Positions 15,593-24,177 of a stretch of DNA of 64,000 nucleotides are shown piece after piece. A program made the position numbers and the translations under genes. The stretch lies in the NCBI GenBank assembly GCA_945898215.1, contig CAMDHY010000007.1:1-64000 (forward strand), in the 5' to 3' direction. The DNA comes from Pseudoxanthobacter soli DSM 19599. GTDB taxonomy: Bacteria; Pseudomonadota; Alphaproteobacteria; Rhizobiales; Segnochrobactraceae. Every line of letters begins with the position of its first letter. Within the stretch, counting starts at the first letter, position 1. Below the pieces are notes generated by a model. That model searched no databases, was not told where the DNA came from, and worked only from the letters and a program-made list of their open reading frames with translations.

Positions 15593-17890
15593 TCAGCCCT
15601 GGCCCTTGCGGGCCTTGCGCCGGGCAACCGCCGCGCGGATCAGGAGCAGCACGAACAGCAGCACCGCGACGGTGGCGATCGGCACCGCCCAGCCCATCTG
15701 CGTGCCCCCCGGCAGCGCCCGCACGATCGGCTGCAGCTCCTCCGGCAGCCAGGCGCTGATGTCGGTGGCGCCGGGTAGCAGCCCCGGCTGCGGCCCGCCG
15801 ATCTCCAGGGTGCGGTTTCCGCTCACCTCGGCGAGCACGCCGGCGGGGCCGACGACGGCGACGTCGCCGCGCCCGAGGCGGATCGGCTTCTCGAACACCG
15901 GTGCCTGCTGGCCGACGGTGGCGTAGGCGATGCCGTGCAGCTCGCCGGCGCGCACGACGTCGACGACGCCGATGTCGTCGAGGCCGGAGACGTCGAGGAT
16001 CGGGCTGCCTGCATTGTTGTCGACGATGAGCCGGCCCGCCTCGGCGCGCGCCTGGCCGCTGAGGCCGGCGACGGTCGCCCCGATGGACAGGAACGGCCGC
16101 GTCGGCACGGTGGCGGCGCCGGGCGCCGCGACCACGAGGGTCGCCTTGTCGGCGGCGATGCCGACCGCCTCTGCGATGCCGGTGAGCGTCGCGAGGCTCG
16201 CGGGCGCGTCCGACAGCGCGGCCGCCGGCACAATGACGTCGGCGCCGCCGGCATAGCGGGCGATCATGCCGACGAAGTCGTCGGAGGCGGCAACGGCGCC
16301 GAGCTGCACGTGGCTCGTCGGCAGCACCGCCGCCGGATAGGCCTGCGGCGTCTCCCGGCAGTGCTCGCCCCCCGGCTGGCGCTGGAAGGTGACGCGCAGC
16401 ACGTTGGTGGAGGCCAGCGCATAGCTCGGGATGCGGGCGGTGATCCGCTCGGGCCGCCCGTCGGCCGTCAGCATCCTGGCGCCGAGCAGCACGTCGTTCA
16501 GGTAGACGGTGGCGACCGGCGCCGTGGCGGTGGCGCCGGGTGCTGCGGCGACGTCGACGACGAGCTGGTCCGGCACGCGGCCGGCGCGGGCGATGGCGCC
16601 GAGACCGAAGGTCGCCGTCCAGTCGCCGCGCGCCAGCACCTCGATCGCGCCGGGCGTGCCGCCGAGGTCGCTCAGCGGCAGGATGTCGGCGGCGGGCAGC
16701 GCCGGCTCGACGACGCGCGCCACCACGCTGCGCGTCAGCACGATGCGGTGCCAGAGCTGCGCGAACAGGCCGGCCGCCTGCGCGCCCGCTTCCGGAGCCA
16801 CCGCGATGACCGGCAGGCCGGCGAGGCCGGCGACGCGGATGGCGTCGGCCGTGGCCGGGGCGGTGGCGGAATTCGCCGGCCCGGCACGCCAGTTCGCCAG
16901 CGTCGGGGCAGCGGCCGGTGCGTGCGTCGCGATCTCGGCCGCGAGCGCGTCGAACGCGGTGGCGGTGGCAACGGAGAGCGCCGCGTCGGCGACCACGAGG
17001 TCGGCCCTCAGCCCGCCGGCGGCGAGTGCCAGGAAGGCCCCCGCCTCGGCATCGCTGGCGAGCACCCGGCTGCCGCCGTCCGCGAGCGCCGCGAAGGCCG
17101 GGATCGCCCTGAGCGCCACCGGCACCGTCACGCCGGAGAGGTCGACGGTGTCGCCCTTCGCCGGCAAGGCGGCGAACATCGGTCGCTTGCCGGCGCGCGC
17201 CAGCGCGACGCCGATGCGCCACGCGGCATCGTAGGAACGCTCCGCGAGCGTGCGGCCCGCGACGAGCACCACCGGTCGGCTCGGCAGCGCCGTCCAGGCG
17301 GTGGCGACGTCGGTGACCGCGGCGCCGTCGAAGGCGTAGGTGAAGCGCGTGCCCGGCCCGATGGCGAGCGCGTTGGCGATCTGGCGCTCGTCCTCGCAGG
17401 CGTCGACGGAGACCTGCGACGACCAGGCGAGGCCGAGCTGCAGGAAGCCGCTCGGGCGCGCCTCGCCGTCGACGCCGACGCGCACCGACGCGTCGCCGCT
17501 GTCGTTGGTGAAGGCGCGCGCCGAGACCGGGAAGCCGTCGAGCGACATGAGCAGGGTCGAGCGGCCCGGCACGGCGCGCAGGTAGCGGGCGTCAAAGTCG
17601 AGGGAGGCGGCCTCGATCGGGATGCCGGCCGGGACCGGCAGGTAGATCTCGCGCCGCGCGTCGATGGAGGCGAGCACGTCCGGCCGGTCGAAGCCGAGTT
17701 CACGCAGCGTCACCGTGCGCGTCACCTGGCGGTCGTTGAGGAGGACCGCGAGGGCCGCTGCCGTGGCGTCGCCACCGGATGCGTCCTGCGCCGCAACGGG
17801 GACGGCGGTCGCCAGCATAGCAGCGAGGGCGATGGCGGACCGGGCGCCCGGGGCGGTCCGGGCGCGGCGGAGCGTGGAAACGCAGATCAT
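15593..17890 (-). CDS. BcsB-like periplasmic polysaccharide synthase subunit
   Basis: 765 residues: signal peptide (IALAAMLATAVPVAAQ), a large periplasmic portion, then one C-terminal helix (VPIATVAVLLFVLLLIRAAV) and a basic tail. The N-terminal part has the BcsB pattern TVTLRELGFDRPDVLASID followed by a carbohydrate-binding-like segment (LLMSLDGFPVSARAF) and paired repeats. BcsB anchors the cellulose synthase BcsA and guides the emerging glucan, so this protein may do the same for the NfrB-like enzyme. Its start overlaps the wecB stop (ATGA) and its stop is 17 bases before the NfrB GTG, a tight operon. A BcsB partner is not part of the E. coli nfr locus. The C-terminal half is divergent, so the assignment is by architecture. 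Confidence 0.75.
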   Translation of the reverse strand: MICVSTLRRARTAPGARSAIALAAMLATAVPVAAQDASGGDATAAALAVLLNDRQVTRTVTLRELGFDRPDVLASIDARREIYLPVPAGIPIEAASLDFDARYLRAVPGRSTLLMSLDGFPVSARAFTNDSGDASVRVGVDGEARPSGFLQLGLAWSSQVSVDACEDERQIANALAIGPGTRFTYAFDGAAVTDVATAWTALPSRPVVLVAGRTLAERSYDAAWRIGVALARAGKRPMFAALPAKGDTVDLSGVTVPVALRAIPAFAALADGGSRVLASDAEAGAFLALAAGGLRADLVVADAALSVATATAFDALAAEIATHAPAAAPTLANWRAGPANSATAPATADAIRVAGLAGLPVIAVAPEAGAQAAGLFAQLWHRIVLTRSVVARVVEPALPAADILPLSDLGGTPGAIEVLARGDWTATFGLGAIARAGRVPDQLVVDVAAAPGATATAPVATVYLNDVLLGARMLTADGRPERITARIPSYALASTNVLRVTFQRQPGGEHCRETPQAYPAAVLPTSHVQLGAVAASDDFVGMIARYAGGADVIVPAAALSDAPASLATLTGIAEAVGIAADKATLVVAAPGAATVPTRPFLSIGATVAGLSGQARAEAGRLIVDNNAGSPILDVSGLDDIGVVDVVRAGELHGIAYATVGQQAPVFEKPIRLGRGDVAVVGPAGVLAEVSGNRTLEIGGPQPGLLPGATDISAWLPEELQPIVRALPGGTQMGWAVPIATVAVLLFVLLLIRAAVARRKARKGQG

Positions 17891-19098
17891 CGAGACTGTT
17901 CCTGTCCGGCCGCGGTCGGCCGCGCCTCGGGGCCCGCCGCGGCGGACCCGTCGATGGTGGACTGAGGGTTGAATTCGTCGACCGGCCGGCCGAGCAGGCT
18001 GGCGACGATGCGCCCGGCCGCCCGGCCGTCGCCGTAGGGGTTGACGGCGCGCGCAAAGGTAAGGCGCCAGGCTTCGTCGTCGAGGAGGCGGGCCACCTCC
18101 GCGACTATGCGGGCGGGATCGGTGCCGACAAGCCGCACGGTGCCGGCCGCGAGCGCCTCCGGCCGCTCCGTCACCTCGCGCATCACCAGCACCGGCCGGC
18201 CGAGCGAGGGCGCCTCCTCCTGCACGCCGCCGGAATCGGTCAGCACCACGTCGGCCCGCCGCATCAGGTGGACGAACGGCAGGTAGTCGAGCGGCTCGAT
18301 CAGGTGGACGTTGGAGAAGCCCGACAGCGCCGCCGTGACCGGTCCGTGGACGTTCGGGTTGAGGTGGACGGGGTAGACGATGTCGAGGTCGTCCCGCCGC
18401 GCCAGCGTCGCCAGCGCCGTGCAGATGCCCTCGAAGCCGGCGCCGAAGTTCTCGCGCCGGTGGCCGGTGACGAGGAGCAGCCGGTGCCCCGGCCGCAGGA
18501 AGGCGAAGCGCGCGTCGAGCCCGGCGCGGAGCGCCGCGTCGGCGTCGAGCCGGCGCACTGTCTCCTGCAATGCGTCGATGACGGTGTTGCCGGTGACGAG
18601 GATGCGGCCGGCGACGCTTTCGGCCTCGAGGTTCGCCTTGGCGGTCGCCGTGGGCGCGAACAGCAGGCCGGCCACGACGTCGACGACGCGGCGGTTGAAC
18701 TCCTCCGGCCACGGCTGGGAGAGGTCGCGGGTGCGCAGCCCCGCCTCGACGTGGCCGATCGGGACGCGGCGGTGGAAGGCGGCCACCGCCGCCGCCATCG
18801 CCGTCGTCGTGTCGCCGTGCACGAGGATGCAGTCCGGCTTCTCGGCGAGGATGACGGGGTCGAGCGCCGTCAGCGTGCGCGCCGTCAGGTCGGACAGTGT
18901 CTGGCAGGCCGCCATCAGCGCGAGATCGTGGTCGGGGCGGATGTCGAACAGCGTCAGCACCTGGTCGAGCATCTGCCGATGCTGGCCGGTGACGCAGACG
19001 ATCGAGTGGACGGCCGGCTCGGCGGCGAGCGCTGACACCACCGGGGCCATCTTCAGGGCCTCGGGTCTCGTCCCGAAGATCGACAGGATGCGGATCAA
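17887..19098 (-). CDS. wecB: UDP-N-acetylglucosamine 2-epimerase (non-hydrolysing)
   Basis: 403 residues. Interconverts UDP-GlcNAc and UDP-ManNAc. Family hallmarks are FGTRPEALKMAP at the N-terminus, HGDTTTAMAAA, GHVEAGLRT, TGHRRENFG and LTDSGGVQEEAPSLGRPVL. A proline/alanine-rich tail of about 30 residues follows the catalytic fold. The start is a TTG preceded by a weak GAAGCGAG; no in-frame ATG fits the conserved beginning. It heads the block wecB / BcsB-like / NfrB-like / NfrA-like, placing ManNAc supply with a polymerase and fitting the known need of E. coli NGR for WecB. A small leader frame with a strong Shine-Dalgarno ends 12 bases upstream. Confidence 0.93.
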   Translation of the reverse strand: MIRILSIFGTRPEALKMAPVVSALAAEPAVHSIVCVTGQHRQMLDQVLTLFDIRPDHDLALMAACQTLSDLTARTLTALDPVILAEKPDCILVHGDTTTAMAAAVAAFHRRVPIGHVEAGLRTRDLSQPWPEEFNRRVVDVVAGLLFAPTATAKANLEAESVAGRILVTGNTVIDALQETVRRLDADAALRAGLDARFAFLRPGHRLLLVTGHRRENFGAGFEGICTALATLARRDDLDIVYPVHLNPNVHGPVTAALSGFSNVHLIEPLDYLPFVHLMRRADVVLTDSGGVQEEAPSLGRPVLVMREVTERPEALAAGTVRLVGTDPARIVAEVARLLDDEAWRLTFARAVNPYGDGRAAGRIVASLLGRPVDEFNPQSTIDGSAAAGPEARPTAAGQEQSR

Positions 19099-19110
19099 GA
19101 TGGACTCGCT

Positions 19111-19245
19111 TCAGGCCCGCCGGAGGAAAGACAGGGACGGCCGCGCGCAGGGGGGGAGGAAGAGGTGCGGTAAAGGCGAACAGGTCGGCGCGGCGGAAAG
19201 AAGGCCGCACTGTGCGGGCCCATGCGGCACTCGCGTCATGTTCAC
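19111..19245 (-). other. Possible leader ORF with hairpin-held Shine-Dalgarno upstream of wecB
   Basis: On the minus strand an AGGAGG (19255-19260) stands nine bases before a GTG (19243-19245) opening a 44-codon frame that ends at 19111, 12 bases before the wecB TTG. The Shine-Dalgarno lies partly inside a perfect 9-bp hairpin (arms 19250-19258 and 19263-19271, loop four bases). The peptide has no recognised domain. Leader translation coupled to wecB, with the hairpin as a switch, is an inference; the elements themselves are visible. Confidence 0.4.
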
Positions 19246-19320
19246 AAGTGTCTTCCTCCTTTGAGGAAGACGAACAGCTGCAGGACCGGCCGTCCCGCGC
19301 CCCGCTTCCTCGTGGCCGCA

Positions 19321-19344
19321 CCCCCGATGCATCCCCCGATGCAT
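19321..19344. repeat. Perfect 12-bp tandem duplication upstream of wecB
   Basis: CCCCCGATGCAT occurs twice in direct succession. Each copy contains the palindrome ATGCAT. It lies in the divergent region between the polysaccharide operon and the SnoaL-like gene, so regulator half-sites are possible. No known regulator was matched. Confidence 0.6.
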
Positions 19345-19380
19345 GCGGCGTCGCGCGGCCTACGCTCACAGAGCGCGCGA

Positions 19381-19404
19381 GTTGTCCAGTTACAACCGCG
19401 TAAC
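19381..19404. promoter_or_regulatory. Overlapping inverted repeats between wecB and the SnoaL-like gene
   Basis: GTTGT-N6-ACAAC (19381-19396) and GTTAC-N6-GTAAC (19389-19404) share bases and form two interlocking symmetric sites. The local sequence is more AT-rich than its surroundings. The 467-base divergent region (19099-19565) otherwise holds the leader frame, the hairpin and the tandem 12-mer. Operator function is inferred. Confidence 0.4.
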
Positions 19405-19565
19405 CTGTTCGAGCAGAGGTGGCGATGTTTTGGGTCGCGGTCAGGCCCGGCGCCGCCGCCTGCGCCCGGCACCTCCGCCTGTCGGATCGCATCCGCCCCG
19501 ATCGTCCTCCGCCGGAAGGCCGCCGACCACGCCGTCCGGCCGGCCAAACGACGAGGAGGAAAATC

Positions 19566-19997
19566 ATGACCGACCGCAGCACCATTCTGGCGACCCTCGA
19601 CCAGGGCTTCGCCGCCATCGCCGCCGGGGACGCCGAGGCGGCGGTGGCGGGGTTCGCACCGGACGTCGTCGCCTTCGAGCTGCAGCCGCCGCTGGAATTC
19701 TCCGGCGACGAGGCGCGCGACCCGGACGGCCTGCGGGCGTGGTTTGCCACCTGGCAGGCGCCACCAACGATCGCCCTGCGCGATCCCCGCGTCGAAATCG
19801 AGGGCCCCCTCGCGGTCGTCTACGGCCTCGCCAACATGCGGGGGCGGAAGACTGACGGGGCCGACATCGACCTCTGGTACCGGGCGACGTTCGTGCTGCG
19901 CGACGGCAAGGGGGCTTGGCAGATGATCCACACCCACACCTCGGTGCCGTTCCGCATGGACGGCAGCGAGACGGCGGCGCTCGACCTCAGGCCCTGA
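19566..19997 (+). CDS. SnoaL-like/NTF2-fold protein (ketosteroid-isomerase superfamily)
   Basis: 143 residues. The pattern of an N-terminal helix pair (TLDQGFAAIAAGDAEAAVAG), a long curved sheet and the closing strand GAWQMIHTHTSVPF matches the NTF2-like DUF4440/SnoaL fold. Such proteins are small-molecule-binding domains or enzymes, and the ligand here cannot be predicted. GAGGAGGA eight bases before the ATG at 19566 sets the start; upstream in-frame codons are not used. It is divergent from wecB and convergent with zapA. Confidence 0.8.
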   Translation: MTDRSTILATLDQGFAAIAAGDAEAAVAGFAPDVVAFELQPPLEFSGDEARDPDGLRAWFATWQAPPTIALRDPRVEIEGPLAVVYGLANMRGRKTDGADIDLWYRATFVLRDGKGAWQMIHTHTSVPFRMDGSETAALDLRP

Positions 19998-20016
19998 CGG
20001 CGTCGGGGCGGCGCGC

Positions 20017-20397
20017 TCAGGCGTCGGGATCGTCGCCGGGCTTGCGGTTGAGCGCGTCGGCCAGCGCCTCGATGCGGACGGCGGCCGCCTCGAGGCGGTG
20101 GGCGACGTCGTGCTCGATCTCGTCGGTGCGGGAGAGCACGGTGTCACGGGATTCCTTCATCGCCGCGACCTCCGCCTGGGCCGCCTGCAGGCGGCGCTCG
20201 GCCTCCGACAGCTGGTCGGTCATCATGATGCCGGCCATGACGACGAGGCGCTGGTCGCCGATCTCGCCGAAGCTGCCGCGCAGCTGCGAGATCGCCGCGT
20301 CGAAGCGGCGGGCGAGGCCGGACAGCCGGTCCTCCTCGCCGTCGTCGCACGCCATGCGGAACGTGCGTCCGTTGATGGTGACGCTCACCTGCGCCAT
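20017..20397 (-). CDS. zapA: Cell division protein ZapA
   Basis: 126 residues. The beginning MAQVSVTINGRTFRMAC and the DEDRLSGLARRFDAAI-type segment are the ZapA head, followed by a long coiled coil (SEAERRLQAAQAEVAAMKES). ZapA binds and bundles FtsZ at mid-cell. The DUF4164 gene lies 30 bases upstream on the same strand, as in many Hyphomicrobiales. Only 19 bases separate it from the convergent SnoaL-like gene, leaving no room for the 6S RNA often found near zapA. Confidence 0.92.
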   Translation of the reverse strand: MAQVSVTINGRTFRMACDDGEEDRLSGLARRFDAAISQLRGSFGEIGDQRLVVMAGIMMTDQLSEAERRLQAAQAEVAAMKESRDTVLSRTDEIEHDVAHRLEAAAVRIEALADALNRKPGDDPDA

Positions 20398-20427
20398 GTC
20401 GTCACCCGCGCCTTCCCGTCATGCCGG

Positions 20428-20709
20428 TCACCCGCCGTGCCTTTCCAGCACCGCGCGGATCGATTCCATCGCCGCGACGAGGCGCCGGGAGACCTCCCGG
20501 TTCGCTTCCTCGAGACGCGCCGAGCGGGCGGCCGACTGGTCGAGATCAAGCGCCAGCTTCGAGCGGTCCTCGCCGAGCCGCTGCAGTTCCATCTCCAGCG
20601 CCCCCAGCGAACGGTCGACGTCGAGCCGGCGCGCCACCGACACCTCGAGCCGTCCGATCGCCTGATCGAGCCTCGCCAGCGAGGCCTCGACGCTCCGTCG
20701 CTCCGCCAT
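20428..20709 (-). CDS. DUF4164 coiled-coil protein
   Basis: 93 residues, almost entirely helical with heptad spacing (ARLDQAIGRLEVSVARRL, LGALEMELQRLGEDRSKLAL). This small family is found upstream of zapA in Rhizobiales and may work with the division machinery, but no function is established. The ATG at 20709 is chosen because the family begins there and the longer upstream frame is compositionally unlike it. Confidence 0.78.
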   Translation of the reverse strand: MAERRSVEASLARLDQAIGRLEVSVARRLDVDRSLGALEMELQRLGEDRSKLALDLDQSAARSARLEEANREVSRRLVAAMESIRAVLERHGG

Positions 20710-21102
20710 CGTCCGATCCCGCCGGCCCTCTCGCGGCGCGCGCCCGCCGAGCCCTCTTTGCGCCATGCCCCGATTCGGGGCCTTTCCGGACCTTAACGGT
20801 CCACCCCCCGGCGGTCGAGACGTGCGCCGCGGCGGCCCCTCGATCGGTCTTTCGCACCTGCTCCACGCGATGCCGCACCGCACGGCGACGGCGTGCCGCG
20901 CCGCCACAACCGCCGCGTTTGGCCCCCTCGCGTTGACAGCCGGGGTCTGGCTGCTAAGCAGTGCGACCGATCTTCGCCGGCGTCTGCGAGGGCGTCCGGC
21001 CGGGGTGGCGCGCCGCGGACACGAGCGGTTTGGCGACGACGCAGACGACTCTCGTCACGGACGGCTTCCGGAACAGACGGCTTCCAGAACAGACGGGCTC
21101 GC
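20710..21102. promoter_or_regulatory. Divergent control region between DUF4164/zapA and tkt
   Basis: This 393-base region contains TTGACA (20933-20938) and TAAGCA (20955-20960), 16 bases apart, a good candidate promoter toward tkt. A leader of roughly 130 bases would follow. It ends with a 16-bp direct duplication (21061-21092), differing at one base, just before the tkt ATG. No Shine-Dalgarno as strong as those of gap or pgk is seen for tkt. Confidence 0.5.
21061..21092. repeat. 16-bp tandem duplication in the tkt leader
   Basis: Two copies of ACGGCTTCC(G/A)GAACAG lie back to back, followed by the first bases of a third (ACGG). It sits 10 bases before the tkt start codon, inside the presumed 5' leader. 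Similar short duplications occur elsewhere in this window. Confidence 0.7.
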
Positions 21103-23100
21103 ATGATCGACAGCGACAAGCACAAGCGGATGGCCGATGCGCTCCGCGTCCTCGCCATCGACGCCGTCGAGGCCGCCAAGTCCGGCCATCCCGGCCTGCC
21201 GATGGGCGCTGCCGATATCGCTACGGTGCTCTACGGGCATGTGCTGAAGTTCGACCCGACGGCGCCGCACTGGCCCGACCGCGACCGCTTCGTACTGTCG
21301 GCTGGCCACGGCTCGATGTTGCTCTACGCGCTGCTGCACCTCACCGGCTACGAAGACTTTCCGATCGCCGAGCTAAAGCGGTTTCGCCAGCTCGGCGCGC
21401 GCGCCGCCGGTCATCCGGAATACGGCCACGGCGCCGGCATCGAGACCACCACCGGCCCGCTCGGCCAGGGCATCGCCACCGCCGTCGGCATGGCGCTCGC
21501 CGAGCGGCTGATGAACGCCCGCTTCGGTGACGACCTCGTCGACCACCGCACCTACGTGCTCGCCTCCGACGGCGACCTCATGGAGGGCATCAGCCACGAG
21601 GCGATCTCGATCGCCGGCCACCTCCGGCTCTCCCGCCTGATCGTCCTCTATGACGACAACGGCATCTCCATCGACGGGCCGCTCGCCCTCACCGAGACCG
21701 GAGATGCGGTGCGCCGCTTCGAGGCGGCCGGCTGGGACGCGGTGCGCGTCGACGGGCACGACCCGGCGGCCATCCTGCGCGCGCTCGAGGCCGCCCACGA
21801 CAACGACAAGCCGACGATGATCGCCTGCAAGACGGTGATCGGCTTCGGCGCCCCGAAGAAGGCCGGCACCTCGTCCGCCCACGGCTCGCCGCTCGGCGCC
21901 GCCGAGGCGGCGGCCGCGCGCGCCGCCTACGGCTGGACGGCGGAGCCCTTCGACGTGCCGGCGGACGTGCGCGACGGCTGGCGGATCAGCGCGCTCCGCG
22001 CCGGCCTCGGCCGCAAGGAGTGGGAGAAGCGCTACCGCGCGCTGCCGCCGGAGGAGCGCGCCGAGTTCGACCGCCGCGTCCGTGGCGACCTGCCGAACGG
22101 CTTCGACGAAGCCATCCGCGCCTACAAGCGCCGCCTCGTCTCCGACCGCCCGACGGTCGCCACCCGCAAGGCATCCGAGATGGCGCTCGACGTCATCAAC
22201 GCCGTCGTCCCCGAGACGATCGGCGGCTCCGCCGACCTCACCGGCTCCGTCAACACCCGCAGCACCGGCATGGTGGCGGTGACGCCGGAGGATTTCTCCG
22301 GCCGCTTCGTCCACTGGGGCATCCGCGAGCACGGCATGGCGGCGGCGATGAACGGCATGGCGCTGCACGGCGGCGTCATCCCCTATGCCGGCACCTTCCT
22401 GGTGTTCTCCGACTATTGCCGCCCGGCGATCCGCCTCTCGGCGCTGATGGGCGTGCGCGTCGTCTACGTGATGACGCACGACAGTATCGGCCTCGGCGAG
22501 GACGGCCCGACCCACCAGCCGGTCGAGCATCTCGCCGCCTTGCGGGCGATCCCCAATCTCCTGGTGATGCGTCCGGCCGACGTCGTCGAGACGGCGGAGT
22601 GCTGGCAGATCGCACTGGAGAGCCGCACCACGCCGAGCGTGCTGGTGTTGTCGCGGCAGAACCTGCCGACGGTGCGCACCCGCCACGAGGACGCGAACCT
22701 CTGCGCCCGCGGCGCCTACGAGCTCGCCGGCGCCGATGGTGACGCCGATGTCAGCCTGTTCGCCACCGGTTCGGAAGTGCAGGTGGCGCTTGCCGCCCGT
22801 GACCTCCTGCAGCGCGACGGCGTGGGCGCGCGCGTCGTCTCGGTGCCCTCCTTCGAGCTGTTCGCCCGCCAGTCGGCCGACCATCGCGCCGAGGTGATCG
22901 GCACCGCGCCGGTGCGCGTCGGCATCGAGGCGGCGGTGCGCATGGGCTGGGACACGCTGATCGGCACGGACGGCGTCTTCGTCGGCATGAGCGGCTTCGG
23001 CGCGAGCGGCCGCATCGAGGATCTCTACCCCCACTTCGGCATTACGGCCGAGCGGGCGGCGGCGCTGGCGCGCGACACGCTCGCGGGCAAGAAGGGCTGA
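21103..23100 (+). CDS. tkt: Transketolase
   Basis: 665 residues. A ThDP-dependent enzyme moving two-carbon ketol units between sugar phosphates in the pentose phosphate pathway. Visible landmarks are [16 protein letters not shown], the ThDP signature beginning [17 protein letters not shown], the [15 protein letters not shown] transketolase motif and RMGWDTLIG near the end. The ATG at 21103 gives the standard beginning. It opens the same-strand series tkt / gap / pgk / fba, a common Rhizobiales arrangement for central carbon metabolism. Confidence 0.96.
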   Translation: MIDSDKHKRMADALRVLAIDAVEAAKSGHPGLPMGAADIATVLYGHVLKFDPTAPHWPDRDRFVLSAGHGSMLLYALLHLTGYEDFPIAELKRFRQLGARAAGHPEYGHGAGIETTTGPLGQGIATAVGMALAERLMNARFGDDLVDHRTYVLASDGDLMEGISHEAISIAGHLRLSRLIVLYDDNGISIDGPLALTETGDAVRRFEAAGWDAVRVDGHDPAAILRALEAAHDNDKPTMIACKTVIGFGAPKKAGTSSAHGSPLGAAEAAAARAAYGWTAEPFDVPADVRDGWRISALRAGLGRKEWEKRYRALPPEERAEFDRRVRGDLPNGFDEAIRAYKRRLVSDRPTVATRKASEMALDVINAVVPETIGGSADLTGSVNTRSTGMVAVTPEDFSGRFVHWGIREHGMAAAMNGMALHGGVIPYAGTFLVFSDYCRPAIRLSALMGVRVVYVMTHDSIGLGEDGPTHQPVEHLAALRAIPNLLVMRPADVVETAECWQIALESRTTPSVLVLSRQNLPTVRTRHEDANLCARGAYELAGADGDADVSLFATGSEVQVALAARDLLQRDGVGARVVSVPSFELFARQSADHRAEVIGTAPVRVGIEAAVRMGWDTLIGTDGVFVGMSGFGASGRIEDLYPHFGITAERAAALARDTLAGKKG

Positions 23101-23155
23101 CGACGACACCACTTCAGGCCGACAGGCAGCGGCGGATCAACAGCAGGAGGCGACG

Positions 23156-24163
23156 ATGGCGGTGAGGGTTGCGATCAACGGGTTCGGGCGGATCGGCCGC
23201 AATGTCCTGAGGGCGATCATCGAGGCGGGCCGGACCGACATCGAGGTGGTCGCGATCAACGATCTCGGCCCGGTCGAGACCAACGCCCACCTGCTGCGCT
23301 TCGATTCCGTCCACGGCCGCTTCCCGGGCGTGGTGACGGTCTCCGGAGACACCATCGACGTCGGCCGCGGCCCGATCAAGGTGACGGCGATCAAGGATCC
23401 GGCGACCCTGCCGCACGGCGAGCTCGGCGTCGACATCGCCATGGAGTGCACCGGCATCTTCACCGCCCGCGACAAGGCGGCGGCGCACCTGACGGCTGGT
23501 GCGAAGCGCGTCATCGTCTCGGCCCCCGCCGACGGCGCCGACCTCACGGTCGTCTACGGCGTCAACCACGACAAGTTGACCAAGGACCACCTCGTCGTCT
23601 CCAACGCCTCCTGCACCACCAACTGCCTCGCCCCGGTGGCGATGGTGCTGAACGACGCGATCGGCATCGAGCGCGGCTTCATGACGACGATCCACTCCTA
23701 CACCGGCGACCAGCCGACGCTCGACACCATGCACAAGGACCTCTACCGGGCCCGCGCCGCCGCCCTGTCGATGATCCCGACCTCGACGGGTGCCGCCAAG
23801 GCCGTCGGCCTGGTGCTGCCGGCGCTGAACGGCAAGCTCGACGGCACCGCCATCCGCGTGCCGACGCCGAACGTCTCGGTGGTCGACTTCAAGTTCGTGG
23901 CGAAGAAGGCGACCACGAAGGACGAGGTCAACGCGGCGATCAAGGCTGCGGCGGAAGGCCCGCTGAAGGGCATCCTCGGCACAACGTCGCTGCCGAACGT
24001 CTCGACCGACTTCAACCACGACAGCCACTCGTCGATCTTCGCCTACGACCAGACCAAGGTGCTCGACGGCACGATGGTCCGCGTCCTGTCGTGGTACGAC
24101 AACGAGTGGGGCTTCTCGAACCGGATGAGCGACACCGCCGTCGCGATGGCGAAGCTGATCTGA
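23156..24163 (+). CDS. gap: Glyceraldehyde-3-phosphate dehydrogenase, type I
   Basis: 335 residues. NAD-binding start [18 protein letters not shown]; catalytic Cys in [12 protein letters not shown] (Cys153); the substrate-binding [13 protein letters not shown] and the closing [12 protein letters not shown] are all intact. AGGAGG precedes the ATG by six bases. It is 55 bases behind tkt and 14 before pgk, so co-transcription is likely. Asp in the VVAINDLG loop suggests NAD preference. Confidence 0.96.
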   Translation: MAVRVAINGFGRIGRNVLRAIIEAGRTDIEVVAINDLGPVETNAHLLRFDSVHGRFPGVVTVSGDTIDVGRGPIKVTAIKDPATLPHGELGVDIAMECTGIFTARDKAAAHLTAGAKRVIVSAPADGADLTVVYGVNHDKLTKDHLVVSNASCTTNCLAPVAMVLNDAIGIERGFMTTIHSYTGDQPTLDTMHKDLYRARAAALSMIPTSTGAAKAVGLVLPALNGKLDGTAIRVPTPNVSVVDFKFVAKKATTKDEVNAAIKAAAEGPLKGILGTTSLPNVSTDFNHDSHSSIFAYDQTKVLDGTMVRVLSWYDNEWGFSNRMSDTAVAMAKLI

Positions 24164-24177
24164 GGGGAGGGGGGCCG

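Noticed and set aside
19099-19565. c-di-GMP riboswitch before the polysaccharide operon
   Set aside because: Would fit the biology, but neither GEMM-I nor GEMM-II core sequences are recognisable; only the small hairpin is supported.
15593-19750. A 1,385-codon leftward open frame spanning the BcsB-like region, wecB and beyond
   Set aside because: Only the part from 17890 down is BcsB-like. The upstream extension overlaps wecB in another frame and has arginine-rich, shadow-like composition.
19998-20016. 6S RNA next to zapA
   Set aside because: Often located near zapA, but only 19 bases lie between zapA and the convergent gene, and no matching fold was seen on the other side.
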